Positions 45,883 through 57,655 of a stretch of 64,000 bases of DNA are shown piece after piece (the stretch's first letter is position 1; each line of letters opens with the position of its first letter). The translations under genes and the position numbers were made by a program. The notes under the pieces were generated by a model. It did not search any database, was not told the origin of the DNA, and was given only the letters and a program-made list of their open reading frames with translations. Location: assembly GCA_964034945.1 (NCBI GenBank), contig OZ035962.1:73609597-73673596 (forward strand), written 5' to 3'. The DNA comes from Chrysopilus asiliformis (taxonomy: Eukaryota > Arthropoda > Insecta > Diptera > Rhagionidae).

Positions 45883-46746
45883 TATCAGTTGTGGTCAACA
45901 CAAAACTTTCTTCTACAAAATCTACGACCCTGTGCAATTTACGTTATAGCCCTGTCGTATTGTCAACCCAATACAACCTCCCAATAAATTGTTGGTTCAT
46001 CCAAAAATATCAAAAACGTACAAAATTTGAGATAACTTGAGAACAGCAAAAGATGTCGGTTTACGGTAAAAGGTAAAAATGTGGAAAATTGTATTTTTTC
46101 GAAAAATTAGCAAATAGGTAATTCGCAAAAATATATTTTTCACATTTTAATAAAAATATCTCAATAACGGTTAAAGATAATGGATAACGGTAAAAGACAA
46201 AATTGTGCAGAATGCCATTCTCATTCATTCATCTCACATATATAGTAAGCAAGAAACCATTTTTTTCGAGATAATGGCAAAAAATCAATTTTTTTAAAAT
46301 AATGGTGTATCTCGATACCTAACAGTTTGAGATATCGAGTTCTAACAAAAGACAAAATTGTGGGAAATTTTATTTTCTCCAAGTTTTGTCATACTTAAGG
46401 CCACTAAAAAACGCGTAGTTTGGGAGTAAATCGAGAAAAACGAAATTACGATTTTTGAAAAACCGCCATTTTGGATATTTCCTGTTAACGGATTTCCACC
46501 AAAAGTTGATAGGATCGTCCCATTTCAGGACCCAACATGCCTATAAAATTTCATTGCGCTAGCTTTATTAGTTTTTGAGAAATCTTGTACACAGATTGAC
46601 AGACAGACTGACAGACAGAAAGACATTTTTTTAATATGACGCCAATCGACTCAGGATTGATCGGGAAATGTTTTTTAGGCAAAATTAAGAGGTCGAAATT
46701 TTTCATGAATACAATACTTTATTATACTCCGTAGAAGAAAGTAAAA
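45883..46746 (+). repeat. family B dispersed repeat, copy 3 (most complete)
   Basis: Starts ATCAGTTGTGGTCAACACAA followed by ACTTTCTTCTAC. The inverse GTAGAAGAAAGT lies at the other end inside the terminal hairpin with TACTTTATTATACTCC. A GACAGACTGACAGACAG core lies at 46600-46619. Several internal segments repeat a sentence-like block (GAGATATC and ACAAAATTGTG types) with variation. Non-coding. Confidence 0.65.
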
Positions 46747-47426
46747 ATCTGTATAAACAAAAATTCATATCGCAGTCGAGCGCAAATGAGAAAAGATGAA
46801 CGAGTGTTTAAAAAGAAAATTGATTTTCATTTAAAAATAACATTCTTTTGAATAATTGATATTGCCACAAGCCTTTCGATTATGAACGTATGCCAATACG
46901 TTAGCTTTCGTATTCGCTGATATACTCAAATGATAAATGATGTGCAAATGACAGAAATAATCCTGAATTTTTATTTTAATATAAATAGTATTTTTATTTG
47001 TGATAAATACAATTGCCACGCAGCAATCGTAAAATACTCTATAGGGAAAACTCTACAATATGCCCCATTTTTTCTAGAGATCATCAAACTCATCGTTTTT
47101 AACTTTTTTTTAGATTTTTAAAAAAAATTTCTAGATATTCCCACTGGAGCCACTTTTGGAATAATTGGACTTTTTAAAGTTATTCCAATTGGACGTTGGT
47201 ACATGGATAAGTTATGCAAAATCATAGTCTAAACATTTCTTTGTCCGTGTGAGTTTTTCGATACTCGCACACAATTTTTCAGGAAATCGTAGCTAAATTG
47301 TATTCTAAATATTTTTTGTCTAAATATATTTTTTAAATGGCGCATCGTTTTCGAGAAAATCGTAAAAAATTTTGTCACTTTTTGTTTAAAACAACACACA
47401 ATTATCCACCCAGCGGTGAGATGAAT
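46747..47426. other. AT-rich stretch, nothing recognised
   Basis: No feature seen. Confidence 0.45.
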
Positions 47427-48092
47427 ATTTTTACTTTTTAGCCTGTTTATTTGTCACTCGGTTAGTCTGTCAGTCTGTGTACAAGATTTCTCTAATAAGC
47501 CATTAAAATTTACAGGCGTGTTTGGTCCTAGATTGGGACGGTCCTATCAACTTTTAGTAGAAATCCTTTCACCGGAAGTAACCTAATGGCGGCTTTTAAA
47601 AATTGCAATTTCGTTTTTCTCTGCTTACTCGGAAACTACGCGTTTTTCTGTAGTCCTTTGTATGACAAAAGTTGAAGACAGTAAAATTTCCTACACTGTT
47701 GTCCTTCACTGGAACTCGATATCTCTACCCAGAATCGAGATGAACCATTATTTAAAAAAATCTCCTTTTTGTGATTCTCTCGAAAACTAATGAATTTTCG
47801 GTAGTGCATTGTATGAGATGTATTGAAGAGTATAATATTTTCGCCAACTTTGTCTTTGCTGTTAGGAGTTATCTTTTACCGTTATTGAGATATTTTCATT
47901 TAAAATTAAAAACAAAAAATTCTCGAATTCTTTGCAAACTAACTAATAATTAAAGTTATTAAAATTCTCTACATTTTGGCCCTTTTCAGTAAATCGAAAT
48001 TTTTTGCCGTTATCGAGATATTTCAGGGTTATTTTGTAAAACACGCAGAAACATAGATTTTGTATAAGAAAGTCATGTGCTGCTCAAATTAG
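47427..48092 (-). repeat. family B dispersed repeat, copy 4 (truncated)
   Basis: Begins within the hairpin end (TTTTTACTTTTTAG), followed by GTTAGTCTGTCAGTCTGTGTACAAG and AATGGCGGCTTTT, and ends near AAGAAAGTCATGTGCTG as copy 2 does. Confidence 0.55.
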
Positions 48093-48381
48093 ATATTTTT
48101 ACATAATTTTTGAGGATTGCGTTGAAATTTATTATTTGAAAACTCAAAAACTAATTGAAATTTTCTACAGATACGACTTTTAGCAAACGGTAAATAACGA
48201 ACGATGATGGACATAATTAATTACTTAGAAATCGAGGATTCCGATAAAAAAATAAGGGTAACCTTGGGCTGACACATGGTTTTAAAGTCCACTCTATGAT
48301 TTCAGTAAGCTTGGCAGAAAGTTAGGTATATCCAAATCGATTCGGTGATCGAGATTGTATGAATACACCTGTAATCTATAA

Positions 48382-48775
48382 TTATATAATACAGATAGTA
48401 AACAGACGAACAGCGGATATGTTTACACAAATCCTTTGAAGAATGCGTTTATAAAACACTTCGTGTAAAAATCGAATTTCTACAATATTTTTGTTGCCAA
48501 AGAAAACCCAATCAATCCCATGGAAAATAAGATCGTTCAAATGGCCTCCACGGCTTCGCTGAGTGGCGCGCATTTGGAAGGTGCGATTTTCGATGACATT
48601 TTCACAAAAATTAGGCTCCACAGCGGCAATTTCGCGCCGTATTTTGTCCTTTAGCTCCTGAATCATTTTTGGCGTATTGGCACAGATGATTAACTTAACA
48701 TAGCCCCACACAAAAAGTCTAAAGCTGCAAAATCTTACAATCTTCGCGGCCAAATAACGTCACCGTTTCGTGGAA
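48382..48775 (-). pseudogene. mariner-like transposase C-terminus, decayed
   Basis: On the minus strand, WPRRL then a stop and DFAALDFLCG in one frame, followed by VWGYVKLIICANTPKMIQEL and IRREIAAVEPNF, then TFQMRATQRSRGGHLNDLIF in the next. This is the C-terminal block of a mariner/IS630-type transposase, around and after the third catalytic acidic residue. A frameshift and stop near 48720-48755 show it is dead. No TIRs found. It is distinct in sequence from the element at 27439. Confidence 0.7.
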
Positions 48776-48800
48776 TGATTCGCCAAGGTGCCTGTTTACA

Positions 48801-49488
48801 TTGAGACTCACTTTGAGGCGACACATCATTCGTGAGGATGAGGGACGCAGTGGGGAGGAAAACCAAAAAGAGCGAAAGAAGTTTAGATTCACTTAAAATT
48901 ATCGGTCGCAAATCGGTTTGTGTCTCGTTTTGCATTTATTGGTCATTTCGTTGTTTGCTGTGGTGTCGTGCGCATCTGAAAATTCGGAGTTTTTTTATTG
49001 AAATTTATTTTACAAAATGAGTAATTGGACAAAATTTGAGACGTTACAACTAATAGAAATATATCAGGGGTTTCTTGTGCTATACGATGTGAAAAATCAT
49101 TGTCCATCCTCAAGTAACGCCGCTATGCATCTTTATCTTGTAAGCGAAGTTCTTCGGATAATAGGCAATAGGATCCTCTTATATTCCGCTTTTGTTTCCA
49201 GGGTTTTACCCACTCACGTTTCTGCTTATTTTTGTTTTCTTCATTTTGGCATAAAAATAGAGCCGCTGCTGATGAAGCATATAATAAACTTGTTACAGCA
49301 ATTATCTGATCCATATTTCACTGCAATAATTTCACAACTGAGTTAAATTTTGAGGTTATTTTCATCCCAATGTCTTGAACGTCAAAAAGGCGAAAGATTT
49401 TTGGCGAATGAAAAAGGCGAACCGTGTGCACACGGCAGAAAAATGAGGAATGACGTGCCGCCTCAAAGTGAGTCTCAATGTAAACAGT
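48801..49488 (+). mobile_element. TIR element containing a MADF-like ORF
   Basis: CTGTTTACATTGAGACTCAC at 48801 is repeated inverted and exact at the right end (49469-49488). Similarity continues through CTTTGAGGCG and the following CATT. Between them lies a 109-codon frame with a MADF-like start (next entry). The target duplication is not obvious. Two-ORF PIF/Harbinger elements carry a Myb/MADF-type protein, so a Harbinger remnant is plausible but unproven. Confidence 0.5.
49017..49346 (+). pseudogene. MADF/Myb-like DNA-binding domain fragment
   Basis: The frame begins MSNWTKFETLQLIEIYQGFL then VLYDVKN, the first helix pattern of a MADF/SANT-like domain (aromatic-rich, LI.xY, then LYD). About 120 bp later, in a different frame, HKNRAAADEAYNKLVTAI could be the next helices. 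The domain therefore seems split by an insertion or unspliced intron (about 49100-49250) and a frameshift. Such domains bind DNA, for instance in transposon accessory proteins. Assignment by pattern only. Confidence 0.4.
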
Positions 49489-50798
49489 CACAAGGGGAAC
49501 TTTTCATGCAAGAGCAATTGTTTCGCGACTTGTATGGCGCGTAGTGCCGTCTTTTTGAAAAAAAAAAAATCTTAAGAATTCATATCAAGAAAACAGGGCA
49601 GCTTCAACATTCTCGAAGAAGTCGGGCCCAATGCCACCCCCCGCCCACAATCCGCACTAAACAGTAGTGTTTTCAAAGCCTTCAATAAAAAAAAGTTTCG
49701 TCACCAAAGCTATCTTTTTTTGTCGCCTACAGAAAGGAATTTTTAAAAACAACGTTGAATAATTTCTAGCCGTTGTTGAACTGTATATCTTTCGATGATG
49801 AGATGGCAAAGCTTATTGAGTATTTCTATCACAAAGCCTGTTTGCGCGCACTATTCTTAAAAAAATTAGTTCCGGTTAGCCTACTAGAAATTCTAGGACT
49901 TAAATAATTTAAGCTGTACATAACTTGCTAAGTTTTACTGGTGCGAACGGCACAAAGATACCAAAAACGACGTAGGGTTGAAAAAATGTAATTGACTTTA
50001 CAAAAAAGCGCCCAACCCGCCCAGCGAAATAGTGATTCGCCAAAATTCGGAAAGAGTGTAGTGCCGACTTTATATTAAAATTATGTTTTAATACAATTCG
50101 CCCTTAGAGATAAAAAAAAAACTTTAACAAAGCTCTCTACCAAATGCAAAATATGAATATTTGAGATTTGTGCAATAACAATTATTTATTTATATAATTT
50201 TAGAAAAATCCATTGTCTCATCAAGTTGACAAATTTATTTTTATCTCATCTAAATTCCTAAACCACCCTAAAGTAGATCAACTGCCACCCTTAAAATTGA
50301 GATGCCGCATTCACCTGATCTGCCACCGAAAGGCAAAAAGAAACTTGTCTCCATGTTAGCCTTTTTTACAAATTCCAATTTCGTAGAAGAAAAGAAAATA
50401 TGAAAAATAAATTTATTAGGGAACAACGCATAATCCACGTTAGCATTCAGACTGAGCTCTCAGTCAACGCCTTCAATTTCTAGATTTTCATTTCTCCCTT
50501 AGAATAAAATTTAGACGCACAATTTTCCTGGGAACAAGTCAAACAAAATTATTGAAAAATTTCACCTTATTTAAAATCTTAGTCACAACACAACAGAAAT
50601 TTGTTTTCTACATGTTTATTTACGATGTTCATTTACCAAAACAAATTATTGCTTGAAACTTTTATATTATCCAAGAAAAAATTCAAGACATGAAATTTTC
50701 AGTATACTATACACCCATTTTTGCAATTGAGAAATCGCTAGAAATTACGTTATAAAATATATAATTTTGTTTATTTATTTCGGACTTTCACTTGTTTC
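49489..50798. other. AT-rich stretch, nothing recognised
   Basis: A short C-rich patch (GCCACCCCCCGCCC, about 49634). No domain-bearing frame or TIR seen. Confidence 0.45.
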
Positions 50799-50985
50799 AG
50801 GAAAATCCGTTTGAAATTTTCATTATGGGGTAATTGTAGCTTTTCTTCTGATTTTACCTTTAACTAATACAATACTGAATTACTGAATGCGTTTGAAAAT
50901 TTCAGTAATACAATACTGCATTAAAGGTAGAATCACAAGAAAAGCTACAATTACCACATAATGAAAATTGCAAACGGATTTTCCT
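50799..50985. mobile_element. 187-bp foldback MITE
   Basis: Nearly the whole unit is an inverted repeat. The ends are AGGAAAATCCGTTTG and the inverse, followed inside by TTTTCATTAT, TAATTGTAGCTTTTCTT and ACCTTTAA blocks in both arms. No clear target duplication. Confidence 0.65.
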
Positions 50986-51092
50986 CGAAAGGACGTTCGA
51001 ATATATGGTATACTCGAAACAATTACGCTTTTGCGGTCGGGTTTGGAAAAAAATACACCCGTTCTATTTTTTATTGGCCACAACTATTTGAT

Positions 51093-51770
51093 AAACATAA
51101 CAAAAGCTATAACTGCCAATCTGGCAATTATCGGAAACCCGTATGGTGATATTCGTATCAAAATTCGAACAGTTGTACCAAAATTCCACTTTGAAGTCAA
51201 ACTTTCTAATGAGATTTTTAAAATTTATTGCAATCGGATTTCAATGTATCGGAGTTTTATGTAGAATCATATCCTAAATAAGTTTTGTTCTTGCACTTTT
51301 TTGATAAAAGTAAGCGTTTTTGAGATATCCACAAAAAACGTTTTCGTTCGTATGTTTTCTAATGGACCATTTTTGCCCATGAACGAACTTAGCCTCGCAT
51401 TTTATGAAAAACGGATCTGCGCAAAATTTCAAGTCTGTAGCTTAATCCGTGCGCCCGCAATCCGCGCCCCAGACAGACTGACGGACGGACAGACGGACAG
51501 ACGGACAGACGGACAGACGGACAGACGGACAGACGGACAGACGGACAGACGGACAGACGGACAGACGTACAGACTGACAGACGGACAGACGGACAGACGG
51601 ACAGATGGACAGACGGACAGACGGACAGACGGACGGACATGCAAAAATTAATTATTTTTATCATTCTTAACACAGTGGTGTAATTCATTTTTATGTGTGA
51701 TGACGGAATGTTGGCGTTACAAACGGTAAGGCAAAGTTAGTATACCCTTTGGTTTCACCATACGGGTATA
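51093..51770 (-). repeat. family A dispersed repeat, copy 4
   Basis: Complete copy in reverse orientation with a roughly 170-bp GACGGACA/GACAGACG microsatellite (about 51470-51640). Ends CACCATACGGGTATA. The Thr-Asp-Arg-Arg-Thr and Ser-Val-Cys-Pro frames across it are microsatellite artefacts. It lacks the GGGGGGTACC palindrome present in copies 3, 5 and 6. Confidence 0.8.
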
Positions 51771-52749
51771 AAAACATACTGTAGCCTTGTCATATCTGAA
51801 TTACTTCTGACACTGAAAATGATCATTTTAGGCATTATGCAATGATCATTTGAAATTATCACCCAAGTGACTATCACTTGTCACTTTACGCGATTCTACC
51901 CTAGGACTCTGATTCTCGACCCACACTCAGAGAAAAAATCCAATATGTAATTTTTGCATTTCGCATTGTAAATTTTAGCAATGTAAATTTTTCAAAACTT
52001 TTCTTACTTCAAGTAGCTTATAATAATAAAACAAGCAGAAAATTAAAGCAAATAATTCGTATTTAATAATCGCGAAATGAATAAATTCAACCCCTTCTCA
52101 ATCTGACATGGTCAGCAATAAAAAGTTCGGGAGACATTAGAAACACAACGCGAATAAATGGGGGATGAAAAGAATTAATTTATGTCACGACCATATCCAG
52201 AACCTTTTAGCTTGTTTTAAAATTTCACTTTATTCATTGCCCATACCTAACCATAATGGCATGAACCAAAATCGAATTTATGTGAAAATGCCTTTTTATG
52301 AATTTTCAGTGTTTTTTTTTCTGTTCGACACCCTTTCATTGGTAAAATGACGTACAAACATTAATTAGTAGCAATTCAATTAGCATTTCCATTAAACAAT
52401 TTACATCTCATAAATGTATGGATAGCAATCGAGTTTACCCACGTGTCACCGATAATGTTTAAAATAATATAAAACAACTGTGATAATTATTAAATTAAAA
52501 GAACAAAATAATTTATGGTATGTAAAGTAAATTAAAATTGATCCGATCAAATATGCTTATTCACGCTTTTCACTTTCTTATACGTATATTATAATAAAGT
52601 ATTGTATTGATGAAAAATTTCAGCCTCTTAATTTCTGTGGTGACGCGAAAATTAGTCAATACTAATATTCAGAGACGTTAATGACCTTGTCAATATTGGG
52701 GTGCGAGAGTTTCTGATTTTGGCGGTGTTTTCTAATTTGGCGAACAACT
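51771..52749. other. AT-rich stretch with a family B end fragment
   Basis: 52569-52638 matches the hairpin end of family B (CACTTTCTTATACG, AATAAAGTATTGTATTGATG, CAGCCTCTTAATTT). The rest shows nothing recognised. Confidence 0.45.
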
Positions 52750-53305
52750 TTCGAATTTTGGCGGTGTCAGCCGTGTTTCAGTGGTTCGCTATGCGCAAAG
52801 TGAATTTCTCTTACCCGTAAATTGTTTTTGTGTTAAATTTGTTATTTTTTGAGAAAAAATTGTTGAAACTACTTTTAAAGCATTTAAATAATAACAGCCC
52901 ATAGCATGATATATTTTCCCACAAATAGGGTGACCATACGTCTCACAGACTGTCCCGGCGTTCCAGAAACCAAATTCTTGTCCCGGATTTTTAAATTACT
53001 GTAATATTTTTTCAAACACAAAAAAAAAACGATCACTAAACATGAAAAAGTACTCTATTTTGGTTGGAGGTTTCTCCAAAGTACTTTTTTTTCGCCTGGG
53101 GCACATTTTTTAACCTTTTCCCACAAAAGGTTCATTATCTGAAAAAATGTGGCCTGCGGCTCATCTATATTGTTATTTTTATTTACAATTTCCCTTGCTA
53201 CTAGTTATAAAACGTGGAGAGCACAAAAATTAAGTTAGTTTTTGCTTGGTACTGTGTATCTCTTGATTTAAAAACCTGCGCCGCAATCTACTTAAAAAAT
53301 TTATC

Positions 53306-54610
53306 CAGGGTATTCACAATCCTCTTTTAATTTTCGGTATTCGGTATTTTCGGTAATATTAAAAGACTGAAAATATTCTGCTGTGAACATCCCACAGCAC
53401 AGATTTGAGAACAGCGCTTTTATTTGATACGTGACTAAATCATGAACTGCGAATTTGATTGTAAAATATGTCACATACCCAAGGCCCAATTAACCATAGG
53501 GCTAATTGGGCTACAGCCCAGGGGCGCCAATTAATATTTAATTCACATATTTATAAAAATTTTTGAATTTTATTTTACGTAAATATATATTTAAGTTTTG
53601 AATTAAAGAATATTTTAAAAAATAAAATTGAATTTTTACAATAAAACTATGTAAGGGTGCAAAATTGTATTTAGCCCAGGGCGCTCAAACTTGTTAATGC
53701 GGCTCTGCACATACCTTTAAATCCATGTTTGATGTATTCTTTTGAATTTCTATTGTGGCAACGGCTATCAACATTGAAAAAAATTGCAGTCCGATGAGAT
53801 AACCAGCGAGAAAATTTGACAACTAAAAACATAACAAAAGCTATAATTGCCAATCTGGCAATCATTGGAGACCCGTATGGTGATATTCGTATCAAAATTC
53901 GAACAGTTGTACCAAAATTCCACTTTGAAGTCAAACTTTCCAATAAGAATTTTTAAAATTTATTCCAATTGGATTTTGATGTATGGAAGTTTTATGTAGA
54001 ATCATATCCTAAATAACTTTTGTTCTTGGACTTTTTTGATAAGATGCACCGTTTTTGAGATATTCACAAAAAACGATTTCGTTCGTATGGGGGGTACCCC
54101 CCCCTAATGGTCCATTTTTGCCCATGAACGAACTTAGCCTCGCATTTGACGAAAAACGGATCTGCGCAAAATTTCAAGTCTCTAGCTCAATCCGTGCGCC
54201 CGCAATCCGCGCCACAGACAGACAGACAGACAGACAGACAGACGGACAGACGGACGGACAGACGGACGGACATGCAAAATTCAATTTTTTTTATCATTCT
54301 AAACACACTGGTGTAATTCATTTTTTTGTGCGATGACGGGATCTTGGAGTTACAAACGGTAAGGCAAAGTTAATATACCCTTTGGTTTCACCATACGGGT
54401 ATAAACATTACTAGCGCCACTCGCGGTTGATTCTTGATACCGAATAACCGGGCCGGAAAACACGACTCAAGGCATGTATACAATTACCGAATCCGGTAAT
54501 TCATTTTTACATGAACCAAGTTACCGTCTCGGTAAAAATCTGTTAAATTTTGACTGAATTACCGAGCGGTAAATTTACCCGCAATTTAAAAGACTACTGT
54601 GAATACCCTG
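53306..54610. mobile_element. TIR element with CAGGGTATTCACA ends
   Basis: Starts CAGGGTATTCACAATCCTCT and ends with the inverse (AGTAG in place of GATTG-type bases). It sits in family C copy 2, where copy 1 has no insertion. CAGG ends suggest hAT, but the flanking 8 bp do not clearly match, so that is tentative. Contains family A copy 5 (53827-54403), a TTTCGGTATTCGG/ACCGAGCGGTAA-rich sequence near both ends, and a second repeat fragment (GGGCTACAGCCCAGGGGCGC, 53508). Confidence 0.55.
53827..54403 (-). repeat. family A dispersed repeat, copy 5
   Basis: Complete reverse-strand copy with short GACA core (54216-54271), GGGGGGTACCCCCC palindrome (54089) and both terminal hairpins. Third-level nested insertion. 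Confidence 0.8.
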
Positions 54611-54720
54611 ATTGATTTTTTTTCGTTGGTTTCAATCTAAATCAAGTTTTACTTTCTTATATAAAACTTGTTGTTCATCTTTCTCACGGGCTGGACCCCA
54701 AAAAAGTATGGTCACCCTAG

Positions 54721-55849
54721 CAATATAAAATGGGTAGGGGCCACGTCAATATGTTGATTGTTTATTTCCATTTTCGCCATAGAAATAAGGATTGGGTCAT
54801 TTAAAAAAAAACTTCGACAACCTTGTTGACACTAATTCTGCAAAACGGCGCCATGATCCGAAAAATATTCATATCAGCATTCAAACAAATGCTCATATAT
54901 ATTTGTACACATTTATGTATGCACATTTTCTCTCCTTTTAAGACATTTTTTTGTCCTGTTTTAGATGTATTTGAAAACTCCTTCTGTTAGGTGGTAGAAA
55001 GGAAAACTCTTTTGTTATGATAGGCATAATGGCGTAGGTTGCTATTCCACAAATTGATTATGTACTTCAGAATGTGGCATAGATGAAGCTGTGGGTTCTT
55101 AGAGCTTTTGTCTTTTTATGCTTTTTCAAATTTAACATATGTTACGCATATACCGAACAGTGAGAAATTTGTTTTAATTAATGGTTAACCTCGACTTTTA
55201 CTTATATTAATATAAAACTTCCATACAGTTCATTTTTTATATTTTCTATTTTTATAAGTATGCTCAACTTTGATTCTCTTTACCCCTTTTTTTTAAAACT
55301 GGCCACAATTGGCCACAATTTGCATTTTGTTTTTAAATATTAGATTAGATTAAAAGGTGAGATTCGAGAACAATACTTAAAATATTTCCTAAGCTCTTAT
55401 AAAGGTGTGTAAATTTTTTTTACTCTCCGGTTAAACTTTACTCTACTCCTGCTATTGTATCTCTCCGTCTTTTATCAGATAAAGATAAAATGCTGTAATA
55501 AAAAAAACTTTTTAACAGTAAAAATCATATAAAAATCCCGACCGATACACCAGAACATGGCAAAAGAAGTTGAAGGAACTGTCAACAGAAAAATTCCAAT
55601 CAAGACAAATAGCTGAAATATTTTTTAGCACGAAAATGGTCACAGAAGATTCTTAAGTCGGTATCTTCTAAAATTCTTCCAGAAGAATTATAGGCGAATC
55701 ATCCATCTGCATTCGCGACGATGGCAATCTTTTCATTTGATAGGAGAATCGCTTGAGGTATGAAAATGAAATATCGACGAACTTGGATGAACAAGGGATG
55801 ATTCTCGGGCGAAGTAACAACAATTTCCTGTGTTTGGTGGGTGTCCTTA
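54721..55849. other. AT-rich stretch, nothing recognised
   Basis: No feature seen. Confidence 0.45.
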
Positions 55850-56250
55850 TTTATGTCGCCGATACCACAAATAATCTACAGATGAACAGAGCTCAAAGAA
55901 AACCATGTTATATGAAACCAGATCAGCCGACAGAAGATCAGCCGACAAAAGCTTCGGACTGAAATTTTGAGCGAGAGTGGAGAGATAGTTTCTCGTCAAA
56001 TCGTATGCCGAACACACACAAGTGAATGTAATAAATGTGTTGAATTTTTTGTATGATTGGCGCGGCGGGGGGGTTGTATAAAACAAGTTTACAAAAGCTT
56101 GAAATCATCTCAAAAGAACCGAAGACAAGGCTCTCCCAGAGGAAAAAGTTTTTCGGCTTTTAAAAGCTCGCTTGATTTGGTTTCATATAACATGGTTTTC
56201 TTTGAGCTCTGTTCATTGCATCTGTATATTATTTGTGCCGATACCTTGCA
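55850..56250. mobile_element. foldback element with 70-bp arms
   Basis: GAACAGAGCTCAAAGAAAAC and flanking sequence (55856-55926) recur inverted at 56171-56246 with few mismatches. The arms also share CCGATACC and ACAAATAATxTACAGATG. The space between is unremarkable apart from tandem CAGCCGACA-like repeats next to the left arm (55921-55945). Confidence 0.55.
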
Positions 56251-56470
56251 CCGTCGCTTGCTCAATTTTGGCTATTTTAATAAATTCCTACAACCTGGTT
56301 GTTATTAAAGCTAATTGATGAAATTTTGCTTTTAAATTTTTTGCTAAGTTTTTATTATTTAAAAGTTATAAAATTTCTCTGGAATTCTGGGTAAAAATTC
56401 TGGGTCACAGAAGTCTTTATCAAACAATTGGAAATCATAGAACAAGGGCAAAAATTACCCAAGTAAATAA
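56251..56470. other. AT-rich stretch, nothing recognised
   Basis: No feature seen. Confidence 0.45.
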
Positions 56471-56489
56471 ACAATATAATCTCTCGCTC

Positions 56490-56690
56490 TCTCTCTCGGC
56501 ACTACAACCGGTTTCCGGTCTTGGCCTGCCGCAATGTCTCGCGCTAGAGTCCCGGTCACGTGCCGATGTCCCCCAGTTTTGCATCCCAATTCTCTTCGCG
56601 TAATGGTCAACGCCATCTTGCCAACTGAGGTTGGGTCTTCCTCGTTGCCTTATTGTTAATAACCTACCGCAGAAGACTTTCCTAGAAACA
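56490..56690 (-). pseudogene. non-LTR retrotransposon ORF2 C-terminal fragment (RTE/CR1-like)
   Basis: On the minus strand, RQRGRPNLSWQDGVDHYAKR then IGMQNWGTSARDRD matches the conserved C-terminal motif of RTE/CR1-like 'endonuclease-reverse transcriptase' proteins (GRP.xRWxDGV...LG..NW...AQDR..WR). Only about 65 residues remain. The flanks on both sides are palindromic MITE sequence. Unrelated to the LOA element at 12176. Confidence 0.65.
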
Positions 56691-56701
56691 ATATAATAGG
56701 T

Positions 56702-56860
56702 CTGTTCGATATGAGTCCTGGACTTACTCGGAGTAAAAATTTTTACTCTTTTCTGTTCGATATGAGTCCTGGACTTACTCCGAACACATATCGAACAGAA
56801 AAATGTAAGTCCAGGACTCATCTTTTCAGTCCTGGACTTACTCTTGCTTTTAGCTGGAGT
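56702..56860. repeat. cluster of AGTCCTGGACTTACTC inverted units
   Basis: AGTCCTGGACTTACTC or its inverse occurs four times within 160 bp, with paired TGTTCGATAT/ATATCGAACA around them. The inverse, TAAGTCCAGGACT, appears again at 57545-57557. It looks like nested ends of one MITE family, its far end separated by the insertion at 57160. Confidence 0.6.
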
Positions 56861-57159
56861 AAACTTTTGACAGCTGATATTTGTCAGACATAACCTCTCT
56901 TTTACAGTGTTTGGAAGTCAAGAAAAATTTATAAAATGTGTAATTATGAAAATTTATATGTTGAAAATCATGACGGAGAATTTTGAGTATACCAAGTTGA
57001 GCGTAAGTTTACAAAACAGGTTTCATGAAATACATTTAATATATTAAACGACAGTTCAAACGTGACTTACTCTGAACTTACTCCAAGCTGTTCGATAAAA
57101 ACAAATTCAGAGTAAGAAAATCCGCCATTTTGTGGAGTAAAGTGAAAATATTTGGAGTA

Positions 57160-57545
57160 ATGCTACATTTACACGAATGACAAATTTGTCATTTTTTTCT
57201 TGTCATTATGTTAATTCCCGTGTAAATGGCATAATTTTTGTAATTTTTTCTGTCAGAAAATGTCAATCTCTCATAAAAGAATGAACTTGTCCATTCTTTT
57301 ATGCCAGATTGTCATTCGTGCAAACGCAATATTAGTTATGACAACTTTAGTATTCAACTTTTGTCATAACTAATATTGCGTTTGCACGAATGACAATCTG
57401 GCATAAAAGAATGGACAAGTTCATTCTTTTATGAGAGATTGACATTTTCTGACAGAAAAAATTACAAAAATTATGCCATTTACACGGGAATTAACATAAT
57501 GACAAGAAAAAAATGACAAATTTGTCATTCGTGTAAATGTAGCAT
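57160..57545. mobile_element. long near-perfect foldback MITE, TAA duplication
   Basis: Two arms of about 185 bp are almost exact inverses around a loop of about 16 bp (CTTTAGTATTCAAC). Outer ends TGCTACATTTACACGAATGA, flanked by TAA on both sides, fitting PIF/Harbinger. The whole unit could fold into one hairpin. It is inserted in the AGTCCTGGACTTACTC repeat. Confidence 0.8.
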
Positions 57546-57655
57546 AAGTCCAGGACTTAAGGCTCAACTATGATGGACATAAGCACGCATATGTAAATGT
57601 CAAATTCCCAACGAATGTTGACATGCATAGCTGTCAACATAAAAGCTAACCATAA

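Larger units (their letters stand above)
52750..54720 (+). repeat. family C dispersed repeat, copy 2, with nested insertions
   Basis: Matches 20060-20745 up to about 53300 (GTGTTTCAGTGGTT, CTGCGCCGCA) and again from about 54611 to 54720 (ATCTAAATCA, CTTGTTGTTCAT). GGGTGACCATAC near 52929 is answered by GTATGGTCACCCT near 54717. The middle is a separate TIR element (53306-54610) which itself contains family A copy 5. Confidence 0.6.
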
